A stretch of DNA of 64,000 nucleotides from Halobacteriovorax sp. HLS (GCF_004006665.1 NZ_QOCL01000014.1:434001-498000); one strand, 5' to 3'. Positions 49,669 to 59,624 are shown, counted from the stretch's first letter. The notes: generated by a model from the sequence alone, not told the origin. Program-made: numbers and translations.

Positions 49669-52600
49669 TTATACAGGCTCGTTTGCCATATCACTAGTTT
49701 CTTCGTCTATCTTTTTTCTATTAAGAAGTTTTCCTGTGAAATTTGTGAAATCTTCAATAATTGCATACGCAGGAGGAATAAAAGATAGTGTCAAAATCGT
49801 TCCTGAAACAAGCCCCCAGGCCATGGCCATAGTCATTGGGACTAAAGTAGGGTCAGAACCACCAACACCATAGGCGGTAGGAAGAAGTCCACTTACAGTT
49901 GTTAAAGATGTTACTAGTACTGCTCTAAGTCTCATTCCTGAAGCTTTAACTAGAATTTCATCTAAAGAGAACTTACCTTCAGCTCTCATTTCATCAATAA
50001 ATGAGATTAGAACGATTCCTGAGTTCACAATAATTCCTGCCAGACCAATAATACCAATTAGGGCCAAGAATGAAACAGGCCTTGGGCGATCCATATATCC
50101 ACTTAGAATTGGGGTTGCAAATGCAATTGAAAACCCGAGTAATCCAAGAGGAATAGTCATCATAATGATAAGTGGTCTTAAGTATGATTTAAATAGAAAT
50201 ACAAGTATTGCAAAAATTCCGATTGAGGCCATGAGACCGGCTTGGGCCAAGCTTTCCATAGACTCTTTCGTCGATTCAGCAACTCCTCCAAATACTAAAG
50301 ATACACTTGGGTATTGAGACTTTAGCTCGTCATATGTTTCTTTTAAGATATTATTAGCATCCATTTGAGTTATCTTTGTCTCATTTACAGAGCCTGATAA
50401 GTTCTTTGATCTTTTAAAGTCAAATCTCTTTATTTGGGGAGAACCTGGTCTAGTTTCAAAGGTTGCAAAAGTTCCAATTGGAACAAGATTTCCTCTTTGA
50501 TCAAGGATATGTACATTCTTTAATTGCTCTATGTTCTGTCTATTTTTCTCTTGTAAGCTTACACGAAGATCAACATCTTTATTATTTAAAGTTACCTCTG
50601 AAATAACTCGTCCAGAGATTGCACTCCTAACAGTGTCTCCAGAAGTGAAGACTCCAAGCCCTAATTGATCGGCCTTAATATAATCAATATTAATAAAGAC
50701 TTCATCATCACCAATAACATCATCTACTTTTAAGTCAATAATACCGTCAACAGATGAGAGCCTATCTTTTACTTTTCCAATAAATGCGTCTAGCTCTTCA
50801 CCATTATTTGATCTAAAGGTTGCATCAATGTCGCTTCCTACTGGAGGACCATTAACTTGGGCCTCAAATGTTAGAGACGAGTATCCGTCAGAAGAGATAT
50901 TCGATCTTAGTTTTTCTAAGGCATCAGTGTGAGTAAGATTAATTTTAGCTTCGTCAGTAACATAGATAAAAACGATCCCAACATTATTACCTTCAGAAGC
51001 TTTAGGATCAGTTAATTGTACTTTTGATTCTCCAGACTTCGTAACAATATGCTTTATATCGTCACCAAGAACATCTTTAATTTTTAAAGATAACTCTCTG
51101 GCCTTCAAATTGGTTTCTTCAAGTTTTGTACCATTTGGAAGTTCAAATCTAGAGATATAAATTTCGGTTTGATCAGCAGGGAAGAGAATAAACTTATTTC
51201 CAACTGTCATCATACCTATTGCAAATACTATTAAGAAGGTAAATCCAGTCGCCGCAATATATCTTCTTCTGATTAGTAGGGCCATGAACACTTCAAACTT
51301 CTGTTCAAATTTGTGAAACCAGTCTTTCTTTGCTTCGTTATTCTCGTCAAGCTTAATACTATTTCCAGCAGAGACAAGTCTCATTGGAAGAAAGAAAAAA
51401 CTTTCAACAAGCGACAGAAGAAGAGAGATCGTCACAACGATTGGAATCCACTTTATGAATTGACCCATGATGCCTTTCGTAACAAGCATCGGCAAAAATG
51501 CTGCAATAGTTGTAAAGGCGGTGGCAGTTATCGGTAACCAGAGAGATCGAATCGACTCTAAAGCAGCTTCTTCGGGAGATCTCCCTTCTTGTCTTAATCG
51601 TGTAAAATTCTCACTTATAACAACAGAGTTATCTACTAGCATCCCAAGAGCGATAACTAGAGCAAGAATGGTAATAGTATTTAAATTCATTCCAAATGCT
51701 GGCATGATTCCTAAGGTACCCATAACAGCTAGTGGAAGTGATAAAGATGCCATAATTCCAATTCTTCCAGGAAGGAAGATAAATAGGAAAACGACAACAA
51801 GTAATAACCCAGAGAGTGCATTATTTGCTAAAACATCTAGTTTATCTTTTACCTTTATTGATTCGTTTAGATATACTTCAAACTTTACTTTCCCATCGTA
51901 AATTTTTTCAAACTCTTTCATTTTAAGTTCAACATTATTTACAAGTTTAATAGTATCAGCACCTGCTTTTTTAGTCACAGTAACTAGCGATGCTTCTTCG
52001 CCATTGTATCTTGTACGAACTTTAATTTCTTCTTCACCATCTACAACGGTTGCAACATCTTTTAGATATATGGATTGCCCTGTAAAGTTTGATCTAATTA
52101 GGACATTGCCTAACTCTTGGGCGTTTTTAATTTTACCTTCAAGCCTTAGTAACTGTTGAGTAGAAGCCTGCTTAAGATTTCCACCCGGAATATTAACGTT
52201 TCTGGCTTGAATTTTTGCGATGACTTCACTCATTCCAATATGATGCTTTATAAGGGCTTCATTATTAATTTCAATCTGAAATGTTCTCTTTGCAAATCCT
52301 GATAGTGTAACACCTTTAACGAGAGGGTTATCTTCTAATTCATCTTTTAATTGATCGGCAATAAGGTCTCTATTTCTGTTTGTATTATCTGCAATTACTG
52401 CAATTTGAAAAACAGGCATCTCTTCCGATTTAATCTCTGTAAACTTTGGTCTATCAATTAGATCGTTTGGAAGTTTTGTTGTTCGGTCTACTGCTTTTTG
52501 GATATCATTCATAACCGTTTCTACAACAAGTCCCGATCTATCCATATCAACTCTAATTACGATGGTACTAAGACCTGATTGGCTTATTGATTTTACATCT

Positions 52601-52836
52601 TTTAACCCACTCACTGAACGAATTTCATCTTCGATTGGCTTTGTTATTTTAGTTTCGATATCTTCGGCCGTCGCTCCATCATATCTAGTCGTAACTAATG
52701 CGGTTGCAAAACTCACATTAGGATATGATTCGGCATTCATTTTCTTGAGGCCCATCGCTCCATAAATAATTAGACCTATCATGAGAATGATGGAGAGCTT
52801 ATTATTGTCTATAAAGAAGTGTGCAATTTTTTTCAT
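49669..52836 (-). CDS. RND-family inner-membrane efflux transporter
   Basis: A 1055-aa AcrB/HAE-type or MMPL-neighbouring RND pump with 12 membrane helices and two large periplasmic loops. The N-terminus 'FFIDNNKLSIILMIGLI' and 'ESYPNVSFATALVTTRYDGATAEDIETKIT' follow the family pattern. The proton-relay segment in helix 4 reads 'GMLVDNSVVISENF', with VDN in place of AcrB's VDD. 'RSLWLPITATAFTTIAAFLPM' and the helix 11-12 region 'VLVTSLTTVSGLLPTAYG' are present. It is encoded between a TolC homologue and a TetR regulator, but no membrane-fusion protein is present in the operon. Confidence 0.93.
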   Translation of the reverse strand: MKKIAHFFIDNNKLSIILMIGLIIYGAMGLKKMNAESYPNVSFATALVTTRYDGATAEDIETKITKPIEDEIRSVSGLKDVKSISQSGLSTIVIRVDMDRSGLVVETVMNDIQKAVDRTTKLPNDLIDRPKFTEIKSEEMPVFQIAVIADNTNRNRDLIADQLKDELEDNPLVKGVTLSGFAKRTFQIEINNEALIKHHIGMSEVIAKIQARNVNIPGGNLKQASTQQLLRLEGKIKNAQELGNVLIRSNFTGQSIYLKDVATVVDGEEEIKVRTRYNGEEASLVTVTKKAGADTIKLVNNVELKMKEFEKIYDGKVKFEVYLNESIKVKDKLDVLANNALSGLLLVVVFLFIFLPGRIGIMASLSLPLAVMGTLGIMPAFGMNLNTITILALVIALGMLVDNSVVISENFTRLRQEGRSPEEAALESIRSLWLPITATAFTTIAAFLPMLVTKGIMGQFIKWIPIVVTISLLLSLVESFFFLPMRLVSAGNSIKLDENNEAKKDWFHKFEQKFEVFMALLIRRRYIAATGFTFLIVFAIGMMTVGNKFILFPADQTEIYISRFELPNGTKLEETNLKARELSLKIKDVLGDDIKHIVTKSGESKVQLTDPKASEGNNVGIVFIYVTDEAKINLTHTDALEKLRSNISSDGYSSLTFEAQVNGPPVGSDIDATFRSNNGEELDAFIGKVKDRLSSVDGIIDLKVDDVIGDDEVFINIDYIKADQLGLGVFTSGDTVRSAISGRVISEVTLNNKDVDLRVSLQEKNRQNIEQLKNVHILDQRGNLVPIGTFATFETRPGSPQIKRFDFKRSKNLSGSVNETKITQMDANNILKETYDELKSQYPSVSLVFGGVAESTKESMESLAQAGLMASIGIFAILVFLFKSYLRPLIIMMTIPLGLLGFSIAFATPILSGYMDRPRPVSFLALIGIIGLAGIIVNSGIVLISFIDEMRAEGKFSLDEILVKASGMRLRAVLVTSLTTVSGLLPTAYGVGGSDPTLVPMTMAMAWGLVSGTILTLSFIPPAYAIIEDFTNFTGKLLNRKKIDEETSDMANEPV

Positions 52837-52847
52837 TCTATTCTCTC

Positions 52848-54290
52848 TTATATATTTAATTCACATGGAATTTCTGTGTAAACTGAAAAGTAGTCTAAAA
52901 GTGTTGTCATAATTTGAAGCTGACTCTTAATTTCAAGTAGGTTACTTGAGAAGTATTGATTTTGATCTTGAATTAATTCTCTAACCGTAAGCCTGGCCTG
53001 ATTATACTTCTTTTGTGATTCTCTAAAGCTAAGTTCTAACTTTGAGCTATTAATTTGTTGCTGCTTCATTACTTCTTGAAGTAATAAAATATTTTTTATA
53101 ATTTGATTGTGATAAGCATTAACTCTTCCTACAAGTTCCTCTTTTTGAGAAAGATATCTCTTCTTTTCAAGTAACTTCTTTAACTCCATTGATTTCTTAT
53201 TACTTTCTCCTAGTGGAATATTGAGCACGACACCGGCCGAGAAGGCGTTTTTTCCATCATCAGTAAATTCACTCCACGAATTACCATAACCTGATGTTTT
53301 ACCAAGTCTCTGCAGTTGGGAGTTAAACTGAATATTCATGTCTGAATATGAATTAGTAAGCTTTCGTTGCCCATCATACTCATTTCTTAAGTTCGCTAAT
53401 ATCTCATCGTAGTTCGTGTATTGCATTGGTGGCTCTTGAAACTTACTAATAAGGGCAGTGCATGCAAATATTTGATTAGCAGCTTCCTTAATATTATAGG
53501 TACCAAGTTTTAATTGTTTATTGGAAAGTTCTGGAATTAACTCTTTAATTTGCTGAAGATAAACTTCTCTTTGATACTTTAAAGTAATAATATTTGCTTT
53601 ACGATCCGCTAATTGAGACTCATATCTCGCAACTTCACCAGAGTCAGCGATATTATTTTTAAACCGTTTTTTAGAATCATCAAGTTGAGTTTGCGCAAAC
53701 TTTTCAAGTTGGTTTGAAATATTAATTTGCTCTTGATTTGCAACTAGTGACCAGTATATTTTTCTAACATTTTGATGAAATGATTTCTTTTGAATATCTC
53801 TCTCACTCCCTGCGCGCTTTGCTGCCTCTTCAAATACGTCTCTTTGAGATTTCGTAAGTCTTCCTAAGAAGTTCTTATATAGATCAACACTAACCTCAAA
53901 TCCTACTCCCGTTTTTGTTCCGTTGTAGACTTGTGAGTTCGTAATTTGTTCTGAGAAAGTATTTACGCCCAGACTTATTCCACTATCTAGAGGCTTGGTT
54001 AGACCAAGTTTATAATACTTTGTAGGAGAAGTTACTGGCATTTGAGCACTAAAAGAATTCTCATTTGTTTTTGCGTAACTAGCATTACCATCAAGCCTTA
54101 AGTCGAAGTTGTCTTCGAAGCTCTGTCTAGTAAGGTCGACAGCAAGAAATGATGCTTCGATGGCCAAAGTGTTTGGCGCGCTCGAGTCTACTTTCTCTTT
54201 TAATAACTTCTCAGTAAGAATGACTTCTGTCGAAGCGAGTAGAGGAGAAGTTGTACACATGAGCAGAATTGCTAAGTGAGCTTTTTTCAT
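52848..54290 (-). CDS. TolC-family outer-membrane efflux channel
   Basis: A 480-aa outer membrane efflux protein with signal peptide (MKKAHLAILLMCTTSPLLAS). It has the long alpha-helical coiled coils and internal repeat of the TolC/OEP fold: 'DARLTKSQRDVFEEAAK..' and 'NQEQINISNQLEKFAQTQLDDSKKRFKNNIADSGEVARYESQLADRKANI' (segments), and a second set around 'RQLTVRELIQDQNQYF'. It is first in a tolC-RND-tetR transcript, 11 nt before the RND gene. The distant C-terminal pair 'CTALI' and 'EIPCEL' could be disulphide-bonded. Confidence 0.88.
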   Translation of the reverse strand: MKKAHLAILLMCTTSPLLASTEVILTEKLLKEKVDSSAPNTLAIEASFLAVDLTRQSFEDNFDLRLDGNASYAKTNENSFSAQMPVTSPTKYYKLGLTKPLDSGISLGVNTFSEQITNSQVYNGTKTGVGFEVSVDLYKNFLGRLTKSQRDVFEEAAKRAGSERDIQKKSFHQNVRKIYWSLVANQEQINISNQLEKFAQTQLDDSKKRFKNNIADSGEVARYESQLADRKANIITLKYQREVYLQQIKELIPELSNKQLKLGTYNIKEAANQIFACTALISKFQEPPMQYTNYDEILANLRNEYDGQRKLTNSYSDMNIQFNSQLQRLGKTSGYGNSWSEFTDDGKNAFSAGVVLNIPLGESNKKSMELKKLLEKKRYLSQKEELVGRVNAYHNQIIKNILLLQEVMKQQQINSSKLELSFRESQKKYNQARLTVRELIQDQNQYFSSNLLEIKSQLQIMTTLLDYFSVYTEIPCELNI

Positions 54291-54334
54291 TAATTATTTC
54301 CTTGCTTAGAATATATAATTCAAATGTTTGTATG

Positions 54335-54363
54335 AATTTAAACGAACGTTTGATTTGTTGCAA
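54335..54363 (-). promoter_or_regulatory. Promoter and candidate TetR operator of the efflux operon
   Basis: On the minus strand a -35-like TTGCAA (54363-54358) and -10-like TAAATT (54340-54335) are 17 nt apart. The inverted repeat AAACG-AA-CGTTT (54340-54351) lies in the spacer and touches the -10. A second repeat-like CAAATGTTTG at 54321-54330 lies downstream. A repressor there would block RNA polymerase, which fits autoregulation by the TetR protein encoded third in the operon. Confidence 0.5.
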
Positions 54364-54411
54364 GTTAATTTTCAATGCGTAAAGTTAGACATTATTAATT
54401 TGTTAGTAAAA

Positions 54412-56382
54412 TTAGCTATTTAGGGTATCTAGTTCATCATAAAGAGCAAGAAGCTCTTCTTCTAAAGTATCTTTCTTGATGGCCAAGTCTGAGTAGAGTT
54501 TACTGGTATCTTCATCCATATTTTCGAAGTTGAACTTTAACATTAACTTTTCGATCCCCTGAATTGAACTTTCTGCTTTCTCAATGAGTTTAGGTAACTC
54601 CTGAAGCCTTAGTTTCTGAGTATTGTTTAATTTACTTTCAGCCGTTTCAGTAGGGACTTCCGGCTCACTAACTTCTTCTTTGGGGTGTTGTCTTTCTTGT
54701 TCTTCATCTTCGCCATCAATAATATGCTCAAGTGCTAGTGCTTCTAAATAAGGTTCGGCCTGAGCGTAACCTCCAACAAATTGCTCTATTGTTCCAGCAT
54801 CAATCACCCATGTTTTATTAGTAACGTTGGAGAGAAAAGATCTGTCGTGAGAGATGAGTATTAACGAACCTTTGAAATTTATTAAAGTATCTTCAAGTAT
54901 TTGAAGTGTTTCAAGGTCTAGATCGTTTGTCGGCTCATCAAAAATCCAGACATCAGCACTACGAGTAAGGTTCTTCGCAAGTTGCAGTCTGCTCTTTTCA
55001 CCACCTGAAAGTGTTTTTATTGGACGGTGAAGGTCATCTTTTAAAAAAAGAAAGTCTTCAAAGTATCCTGCAATATGCTTCTTTCTTCCATCTGGTAGAT
55101 CAACGTGATCTGAACCATCACCAAGAATATCGAAAGGGGTTAAGTTTGGATCAAACTCGTCTTTCTTTTGCGAAAAATATTGTATTTGAAGGTCTTCAGC
55201 GTTCTTCAGCTTACCGCTAGTGACTTTTAATTCTTCTAGAATCAGTTTTACTAAAGTTGTTTTACCAACACCATTTTTCCCAATAAGTCCTATACGGTCA
55301 CCCTTATAAACATTAAGGTTCACATCCTTAAAGACATCCTTACCAGGGTAGGAGAAGGTAACGTCTGTTAATTCAACCAGACTTCGTGTTTGCCTTCCCG
55401 AAGTTGAAACATTTAATAGTAGAGCTTTCTTCGCTTCACCTTTGAGGTTAGAAACTTTGCTCTTTAAGTCATTAAAGCCTTCAACTCTTTTCTTAGACCG
55501 TGTTCCTCTGGCCTTGATTCCCTGCCTCATCCAGGCCTGCTCTCTACTAAGAGAGTTCTTAAGTTTATTGAGTAATTTCTTTCTTGCTTCTTCCTGCTCA
55601 GACAAGAAGTCTAAATAATCAGTATAAGAACCATTGAATGTTTCAATCATTCCTCTTTGTATATGAAAAATTCGAGAACTAACTTTTCCTAGTAGATATC
55701 GATCATGTGTAATAAGCATAAATGTTTTGTTGGAGTTCATTAACTCATTTTCAAAAAGCTTAATCGTTTCAATATCAAGATGGTTTGTTGGTTCATCCCA
55801 TAAAATTAAATTCTCTCTAGCTGTAAAGCCTAAGCTAAGTAAAATCTTTTTTTGTTCTCCACCACTAAGCAAAGAGACATCAGCTTCAAAGTCATAAATA
55901 CCGAAGTATTTCAAGTATGATTCAAAAGATCCAATTAGCTCCCAGCTTTGAAGATGATCTAGTTTTTGTAAAAGATCTTCTTGCTTTTCTATGAGCTCAT
56001 CACTTAGTTCCGTTTCTAGTCTAAGATTTAATTGATCAAGTTCTGAATGAATTTTCTGATGTTCAGGATAGAAAGTGAAAAAGAATTCTTTGATTGTAAT
56101 CGATTTTCCGACTTCAAGGTTCATTTCTTGAGGAACCAAAAATGAAGAAAAACCACTATTATTTTCGCCACCTGAATTCGCTTTATCAAAACTAAATGGA
56201 GGTGTCGCATGATCAGGTTTGAGCTTGTCTGCTAGTATTTTAAAGAGGGAGGACTTTCCTTGCCCATTTAGTCCAAGAAGCCCAATTCTATCTCCATAAG
56301 AAATGGTAAAACCAGTTCCTGTGAATAAGTTCTTTGTTCCGAGATTTAAATGAATATTACTTAAAGTACATAGTAGGGCCAT
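54412..56382 (-). CDS. ABC-F family ATPase (Uup-like)
   Basis: A 656-aa soluble protein with two ABC ATPase domains and no membrane part. First domain: Walker A 'GLNGQGKSSLFKIL', signature 'LSGGEQKKILL', Walker B 'NLILWDEPTNHLD'. Second: Walker A 'GKNGVGKTTLVKLI', 'LSGGEKSRLQL', 'VWIFDEPTNDLD'. A Lys/Arg-rich linker (about 265-310, 'GIKARGTRSKKRVEGF') joins them. A C-terminal coiled coil (about 590-656) identifies the Uup branch, which in E. coli acts on ribosomes and on DNA structures. An acidic insert (about 540-575, EEQERQHPKEE) precedes the coil. It is 29 nt downstream of the second histidine kinase's end region and in the same direction. Confidence 0.93.
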   Translation of the reverse strand: MALLCTLSNIHLNLGTKNLFTGTGFTISYGDRIGLLGLNGQGKSSLFKILADKLKPDHATPPFSFDKANSGGENNSGFSSFLVPQEMNLEVGKSITIKEFFFTFYPEHQKIHSELDQLNLRLETELSDELIEKQEDLLQKLDHLQSWELIGSFESYLKYFGIYDFEADVSLLSGGEQKKILLSLGFTARENLILWDEPTNHLDIETIKLFENELMNSNKTFMLITHDRYLLGKVSSRIFHIQRGMIETFNGSYTDYLDFLSEQEEARKKLLNKLKNSLSREQAWMRQGIKARGTRSKKRVEGFNDLKSKVSNLKGEAKKALLLNVSTSGRQTRSLVELTDVTFSYPGKDVFKDVNLNVYKGDRIGLIGKNGVGKTTLVKLILEELKVTSGKLKNAEDLQIQYFSQKKDEFDPNLTPFDILGDGSDHVDLPDGRKKHIAGYFEDFLFLKDDLHRPIKTLSGGEKSRLQLAKNLTRSADVWIFDEPTNDLDLETLQILEDTLINFKGSLILISHDRSFLSNVTNKTWVIDAGTIEQFVGGYAQAEPYLEALALEHIIDGEDEEQERQHPKEEVSEPEVPTETAESKLNNTQKLRLQELPKLIEKAESSIQGIEKLMLKFNFENMDEDTSKLYSDLAIKKDTLEEELLALYDELDTLNS

Positions 56383-56412
56383 GCGACACTATATATTCTG
56401 ATACCAGATATA

Positions 56413-57765
56413 TCAAGCGGCCATTGCCTTTTGGATAGGAAGTTTTAGGGTAAAACATGTATTTGTATGAGTTCTATCGATAAATAAGGCCCCATTATGT
56501 TTTACTGCAATATCTTTAGAAATACTTAGTCCAAGACCTGTTCCTTTTCCAACTTCTTTGGTGGTAAAGAAAGGAGTAAAAATTTTCTCTTCAACTTCCT
56601 TAGAGATCCCTTGTCCGGAATCTGTAACAGAGATAATAATATTTTCATAGGACTTAACTACTTTTAATTCTATCCATGGTGAAGGAGTGTGCTCAATTGC
56701 ATGAAAGGAGTTATTTAAAAGATTTAGTAAGATTTGTGATATTTGAATGGGTTGGCAAAAAATCTGCTCATCAGGGCAAGTGTTTTTTACATTATAGGAG
56801 ATTCCATTACACTTAAATCTTTCATGGATTAGTGATTCGATATCTTCTATTATATAGGCAGTACTTATGAGTTCAAAATCATCTTCACTTCCATCTCTGG
56901 ACATTTTCTTTAAACCACGGATGATCTTAGTTATTCTTTGGATACTAATATGACATTTTTGAATCATATTTTTTACTTTTTCTTCTGAGTCTTCTTTTCC
57001 AAAGCTTCTATCTATACTTCTAATATTCCCACTTAAGATAGTGAGAGGGTTGTTTATTTCATGAGCGATACCCGAAGCCATTTCACCTAAGGCAGCAAGC
57101 TTAGAGGATTGAACGGCTTGCTTTTCAGACTCGACTAATTTTAAAGATGATTGTTTTAATTCATTGATGAGATTTAGGTTCTCAATATTGAGTTTGATAT
57201 TTTGTATAATAAATTCATATAGTTTTTTTGAGAAGATTGCTGTTGCAGAAAAATAGATGAAAATTAATATACCTACAGTTTTTCCCATATCAATATTAGA
57301 AAGAGTGAAAAATAATGAAGCGGGTATGAGTGTGAAAAAAAGCATTGCCATTGTTGAGTTTTTTGAAGAGGCATTTCCAATTAAGCTTCCAGATGAAACA
57401 CCACATATAAGTGCTAGGTAGGTTAGTTGTATTCCAAAATTATCATGAGGGATGAAAAGGAAGCACGCGCTTCCCCATTGCATTCCTACAAGGGAAGAGA
57501 CTGACGAATATAGGAGTTCCCAGTTCTTAGCTGAGAGGGCCTCTTTGTTAGAGTGATACTTATTAATAATGATATATCTAACAATACATAGAACAAGATA
57601 GCTAGAAAGCCATGCGCTTATCTTCCAGGTGTTCTGGGGAGTGTAAACGATGTACGCGAGAACAGTTGCAGCACATAAGGCCATTATATATACACTGGCC
57701 TTCTTTTCGAAAAGATAGTCTATTCTCTTAAAATGTAGTTGGTTTTCACCTTGTGGGTCATCCAT
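56413..57765 (-). CDS. Membrane histidine kinase (orphan)
   Basis: A 450-aa sensor kinase. The first about 185 residues hold six or so membrane helices. A coiled linker (about 195-220) precedes the HisKA box '[19 protein letters not shown]' with His235. The HATPase domain shows '[16 protein letters not shown]' (N box), 'VTDSGQGIS' (G1) and '[19 protein letters not shown]' (G2). This is the NtrB-like HPK4 type. The conserved HE..NPL motif indicates it can also be a phosphatase. No response regulator is adjacent. It lies 30 nt before the ABC-F gene in the same direction. Confidence 0.92.
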   Translation of the reverse strand: MDDPQGENQLHFKRIDYLFEKKASVYIMALCAATVLAYIVYTPQNTWKISAWLSSYLVLCIVRYIIINKYHSNKEALSAKNWELLYSSVSSLVGMQWGSACFLFIPHDNFGIQLTYLALICGVSSGSLIGNASSKNSTMAMLFFTLIPASLFFTLSNIDMGKTVGILIFIYFSATAIFSKKLYEFIIQNIKLNIENLNLINELKQSSLKLVESEKQAVQSSKLAALGEMASGIAHEINNPLTILSGNIRSIDRSFGKEDSEEKVKNMIQKCHISIQRITKIIRGLKKMSRDGSEDDFELISTAYIIEDIESLIHERFKCNGISYNVKNTCPDEQIFCQPIQISQILLNLLNNSFHAIEHTPSPWIELKVVKSYENIIISVTDSGQGISKEVEEKIFTPFFTTKEVGKGTGLGLSISKDIAVKHNGALFIDRTHTNTCFTLKLPIQKAMAA

Positions 57766-57972
57766 TAAAGTCTTTTTCGGTTCAAAACTTGCTAAATTAA
57801 AGTTAATTTAAGCTTAAGTTCATGGTGAAGTGGCTGTAATTACGAACTATAAACAATAAATGTGGGAAAAAAATTCCTGTTGAAAGATTAGCGGTTTTTG
57901 AAATGTATAATAATTAAAGCACTATGGTGAAGAGGTGAACCTGTCAAGGAGGTCGTCATCAATTTTCCAGCA

Positions 57973-58638
57973 ATGGCCGCCAAAACTTATCAGAGATTTC
58001 GCAATGATTTACATATGCTGAAAATCACTAATGAGGTAATGAAGAGGCTCAAGAAAATTTCTTCTCCTATAAAAAGAGCTCGTTATGTTCATAAAGAGGT
58101 TAATAAGAAATTATCCGCTTTATTCCAAGACCCAGTAGTTCAAAAACATATCTCTTGTAGAAAAGGTTGTTCAGCTTGTTGTCACACACAAGTTAGTGTC
58201 TCTGATGATGAAGCCGCATTGCTTGCAAAACTTGTTCAAAATGGACTCAAAATTGATCTTAAAAAACTAAAAGATCAATCAAGAGTTAGTAAGAGTGCTT
58301 CTTTATGGTATTCACTACCTTTTGAGAGACGTGCTTGCGTTTTTCTAGATGAGAATAAAGAATGCTCTGTTTACAATGACAGACCGGCTGTTTGTAGAAC
58401 TAATCATGTAATTGGAGATCCACAAAACTGCTCAACACAAGACGGTGAAGTACGTTCTGTTCAACTACTAAATACTTTTGAAGCTGATATGGCCATAATG
58501 GCAGGTTTTGGAAGCTGTAAAGAAAACGGTGCACTACCTAATATGTTACTAGATCTATTGAGTAAAAGTAGTGATGATAAACTTAACGAGACTCTTTCTC
58601 CACAAAGAAGCTTGTCTGAGGTTTTCAAAGAAATGTAA
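57973..58638 (+). CDS. YkgJ-family cysteine-cluster protein
   Basis: A 221-aa Fe-S or zinc-cluster protein of the YkgJ/CxxCxxCC type. The cluster is in 'ISCRKGCSACCHTQVSV' near 60-75, with further Cys in 'RRACVFLDENKECSVYNDRPAVCRTN' (the family's second block), 'CSTQ' and 'GSCKENG'. Function is unknown in the family; redox or metal roles are suggested. The start is doubtful: a strong AAGGAGG lies 20 nt upstream of the only ATG, and an in-frame ATC lies 5 nt after it. I annotate the ATG. Confidence 0.82.
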   Translation: MAAKTYQRFRNDLHMLKITNEVMKRLKKISSPIKRARYVHKEVNKKLSALFQDPVVQKHISCRKGCSACCHTQVSVSDDEAALLAKLVQNGLKIDLKKLKDQSRVSKSASLWYSLPFERRACVFLDENKECSVYNDRPAVCRTNHVIGDPQNCSTQDGEVRSVQLLNTFEADMAIMAGFGSCKENGALPNMLLDLLSKSSDDKLNETLSPQRSLSEVFKEM

Positions 58639-58656
58639 TCATTATATATTCTCTGT

Positions 58657-59289
58657 ATGAATATATGCCCCCTTTGTCATGAATCAAAAAATATACATTA
58701 TTTCAAAGACCGTAGAACCTTTTTACGATGCTTAAGCTGCAATTTAGTTTTTGTAGAAAGAGAAGACCTTCTGCCAATTAATGAGGAAAAGAAGATTTAC
58801 GATCTACATGAAAACGATCCAGACGATATTAGGTACCATGAGTTTCTTAATCGCTTATTAATTCCAATGAATAAATATATTAAAGGAATAGGATTAGATT
58901 TTGGTTGTGGTCCCGGTCCTGTAGTCTCTCAGATACTGAAAGATAGAAAAACTGAAGTGTTCGAGTACGACCCCATTTTTAACAATAATCTCGATATCCT
59001 AAATTTTGAGTATGATTATATTATTTGTAGTGAAGTAATAGAGCATATATATGAAACTGAAAAAAGTATTGAACTTTTACTTAAGTTGTTAAAACCACTT
59101 GGTGCACTTGGAGTAATGACATCTTTTTACCCAGATGATATGAGTAAGTTTAAAGGTTGGGGCTATAAGAATGATCCAACGCATGTACGCTTCTTTAGCG
59201 AGGATACTTTTCGATGGATTGCTATTAAGTACAATCTTGAAATTGAAATCCCACGTAAGAATGTAGTTATTTTAAAGAGGAAATTGTAA
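58657..59289 (+). CDS. SAM methyltransferase with N-terminal zinc ribbon
   Basis: A 210-aa protein. The N-terminus has a zinc ribbon ('ICPLCHES' and 'LRCLSCNLVF', cysteines near 4, 7, 25 and 28). The rest is a small class I methyltransferase: 'GIGLDFGCGPGPVVSQIL' is motif I, and 'EYDYIICSEVIEHIYETEKSIELLLKLLKPLGALGVMT' covers the middle motifs, read in short pieces. The layout resembles the C-methyltransferase-like proteins with N-terminal CxxC ribbons (Methyltransf_13/14 neighbours). It overlaps the next gene by 1 nt. The substrate is unknown. Confidence 0.85.
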   Translation: MNICPLCHESKNIHYFKDRRTFLRCLSCNLVFVEREDLLPINEEKKIYDLHENDPDDIRYHEFLNRLLIPMNKYIKGIGLDFGCGPGPVVSQILKDRKTEVFEYDPIFNNNLDILNFEYDYIICSEVIEHIYETEKSIELLLKLLKPLGALGVMTSFYPDDMSKFKGWGYKNDPTHVRFFSEDTFRWIAIKYNLEIEIPRKNVVILKRKL

Positions 59290-59624
59290 TGATTAAAATG
59301 TATGGAATACCTAATTGTGACACCGTAAAAAAAGCGAAGAAGGCCCTTGAAGCAAAAGATATAGCTTTTGATTTTATTGATTTTAAAAAAAGTGCACCTA
59401 CAAAGAAAAATCTTAAAGATTGGAAAGCTTTTCTAGGTGAGTGGCCTATCAATAAAAGAGGAACTACTTTTAGAAAATTAAAAGAAGAGTTTGAATCTGC
59501 TAATGATACTCAAACAGTAGAACTAATTATTGAAAACTCTTCTGTCATTAAAAGACCTATTCTTGAAAAAGATGGAAAAGTTCTATGCTTAGGTTTTGAT
59601 AAAGAGATTTTTGAAAGCTTGTAA
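59289..59624 (+). CDS. ArsC/Spx-like thioredoxin-fold protein (YffB type)
   Basis: A 111-aa member of the ArsC/Spx/YffB family. It starts 'MIKMYGIPNCDTVKKAKKAL', in which a single Cys (Cys10) sits in the N-C-D-T-V context of YffB rather than CxxC. 'LLKDWKAFL'-type and 'NKRGTTFRKL' follow, then 'SVIKRPILEKDGKVLCLGFD', the family's cis-Pro and R-P region. It could be a glutathione-dependent reductase. The absence of ars genes makes arsenate detoxification unlikely. Confidence 0.9.
   Translation: MIKMYGIPNCDTVKKAKKALEAKDIAFDFIDFKKSAPTKKNLKDWKAFLGEWPINKRGTTFRKLKEEFESANDTQTVELIIENSSVIKRPILEKDGKVLCLGFDKEIFESL

Noticed and set aside
49652-52765. Several plus-strand frames of 65-145 codons within the RND gene
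   Set aside because: They are shadows of the minus-strand RND coding sequence, without ribosome sites or protein features.
57880-57911. Promoter TTGAAA...TATAAT upstream of the YkgJ-like gene
   Set aside because: The spacing is 20 nt, too long for a normal sigma-70 promoter, and the -10 is not clearly preceded by an extended TGn motif. It may still be active, but I do not list it.
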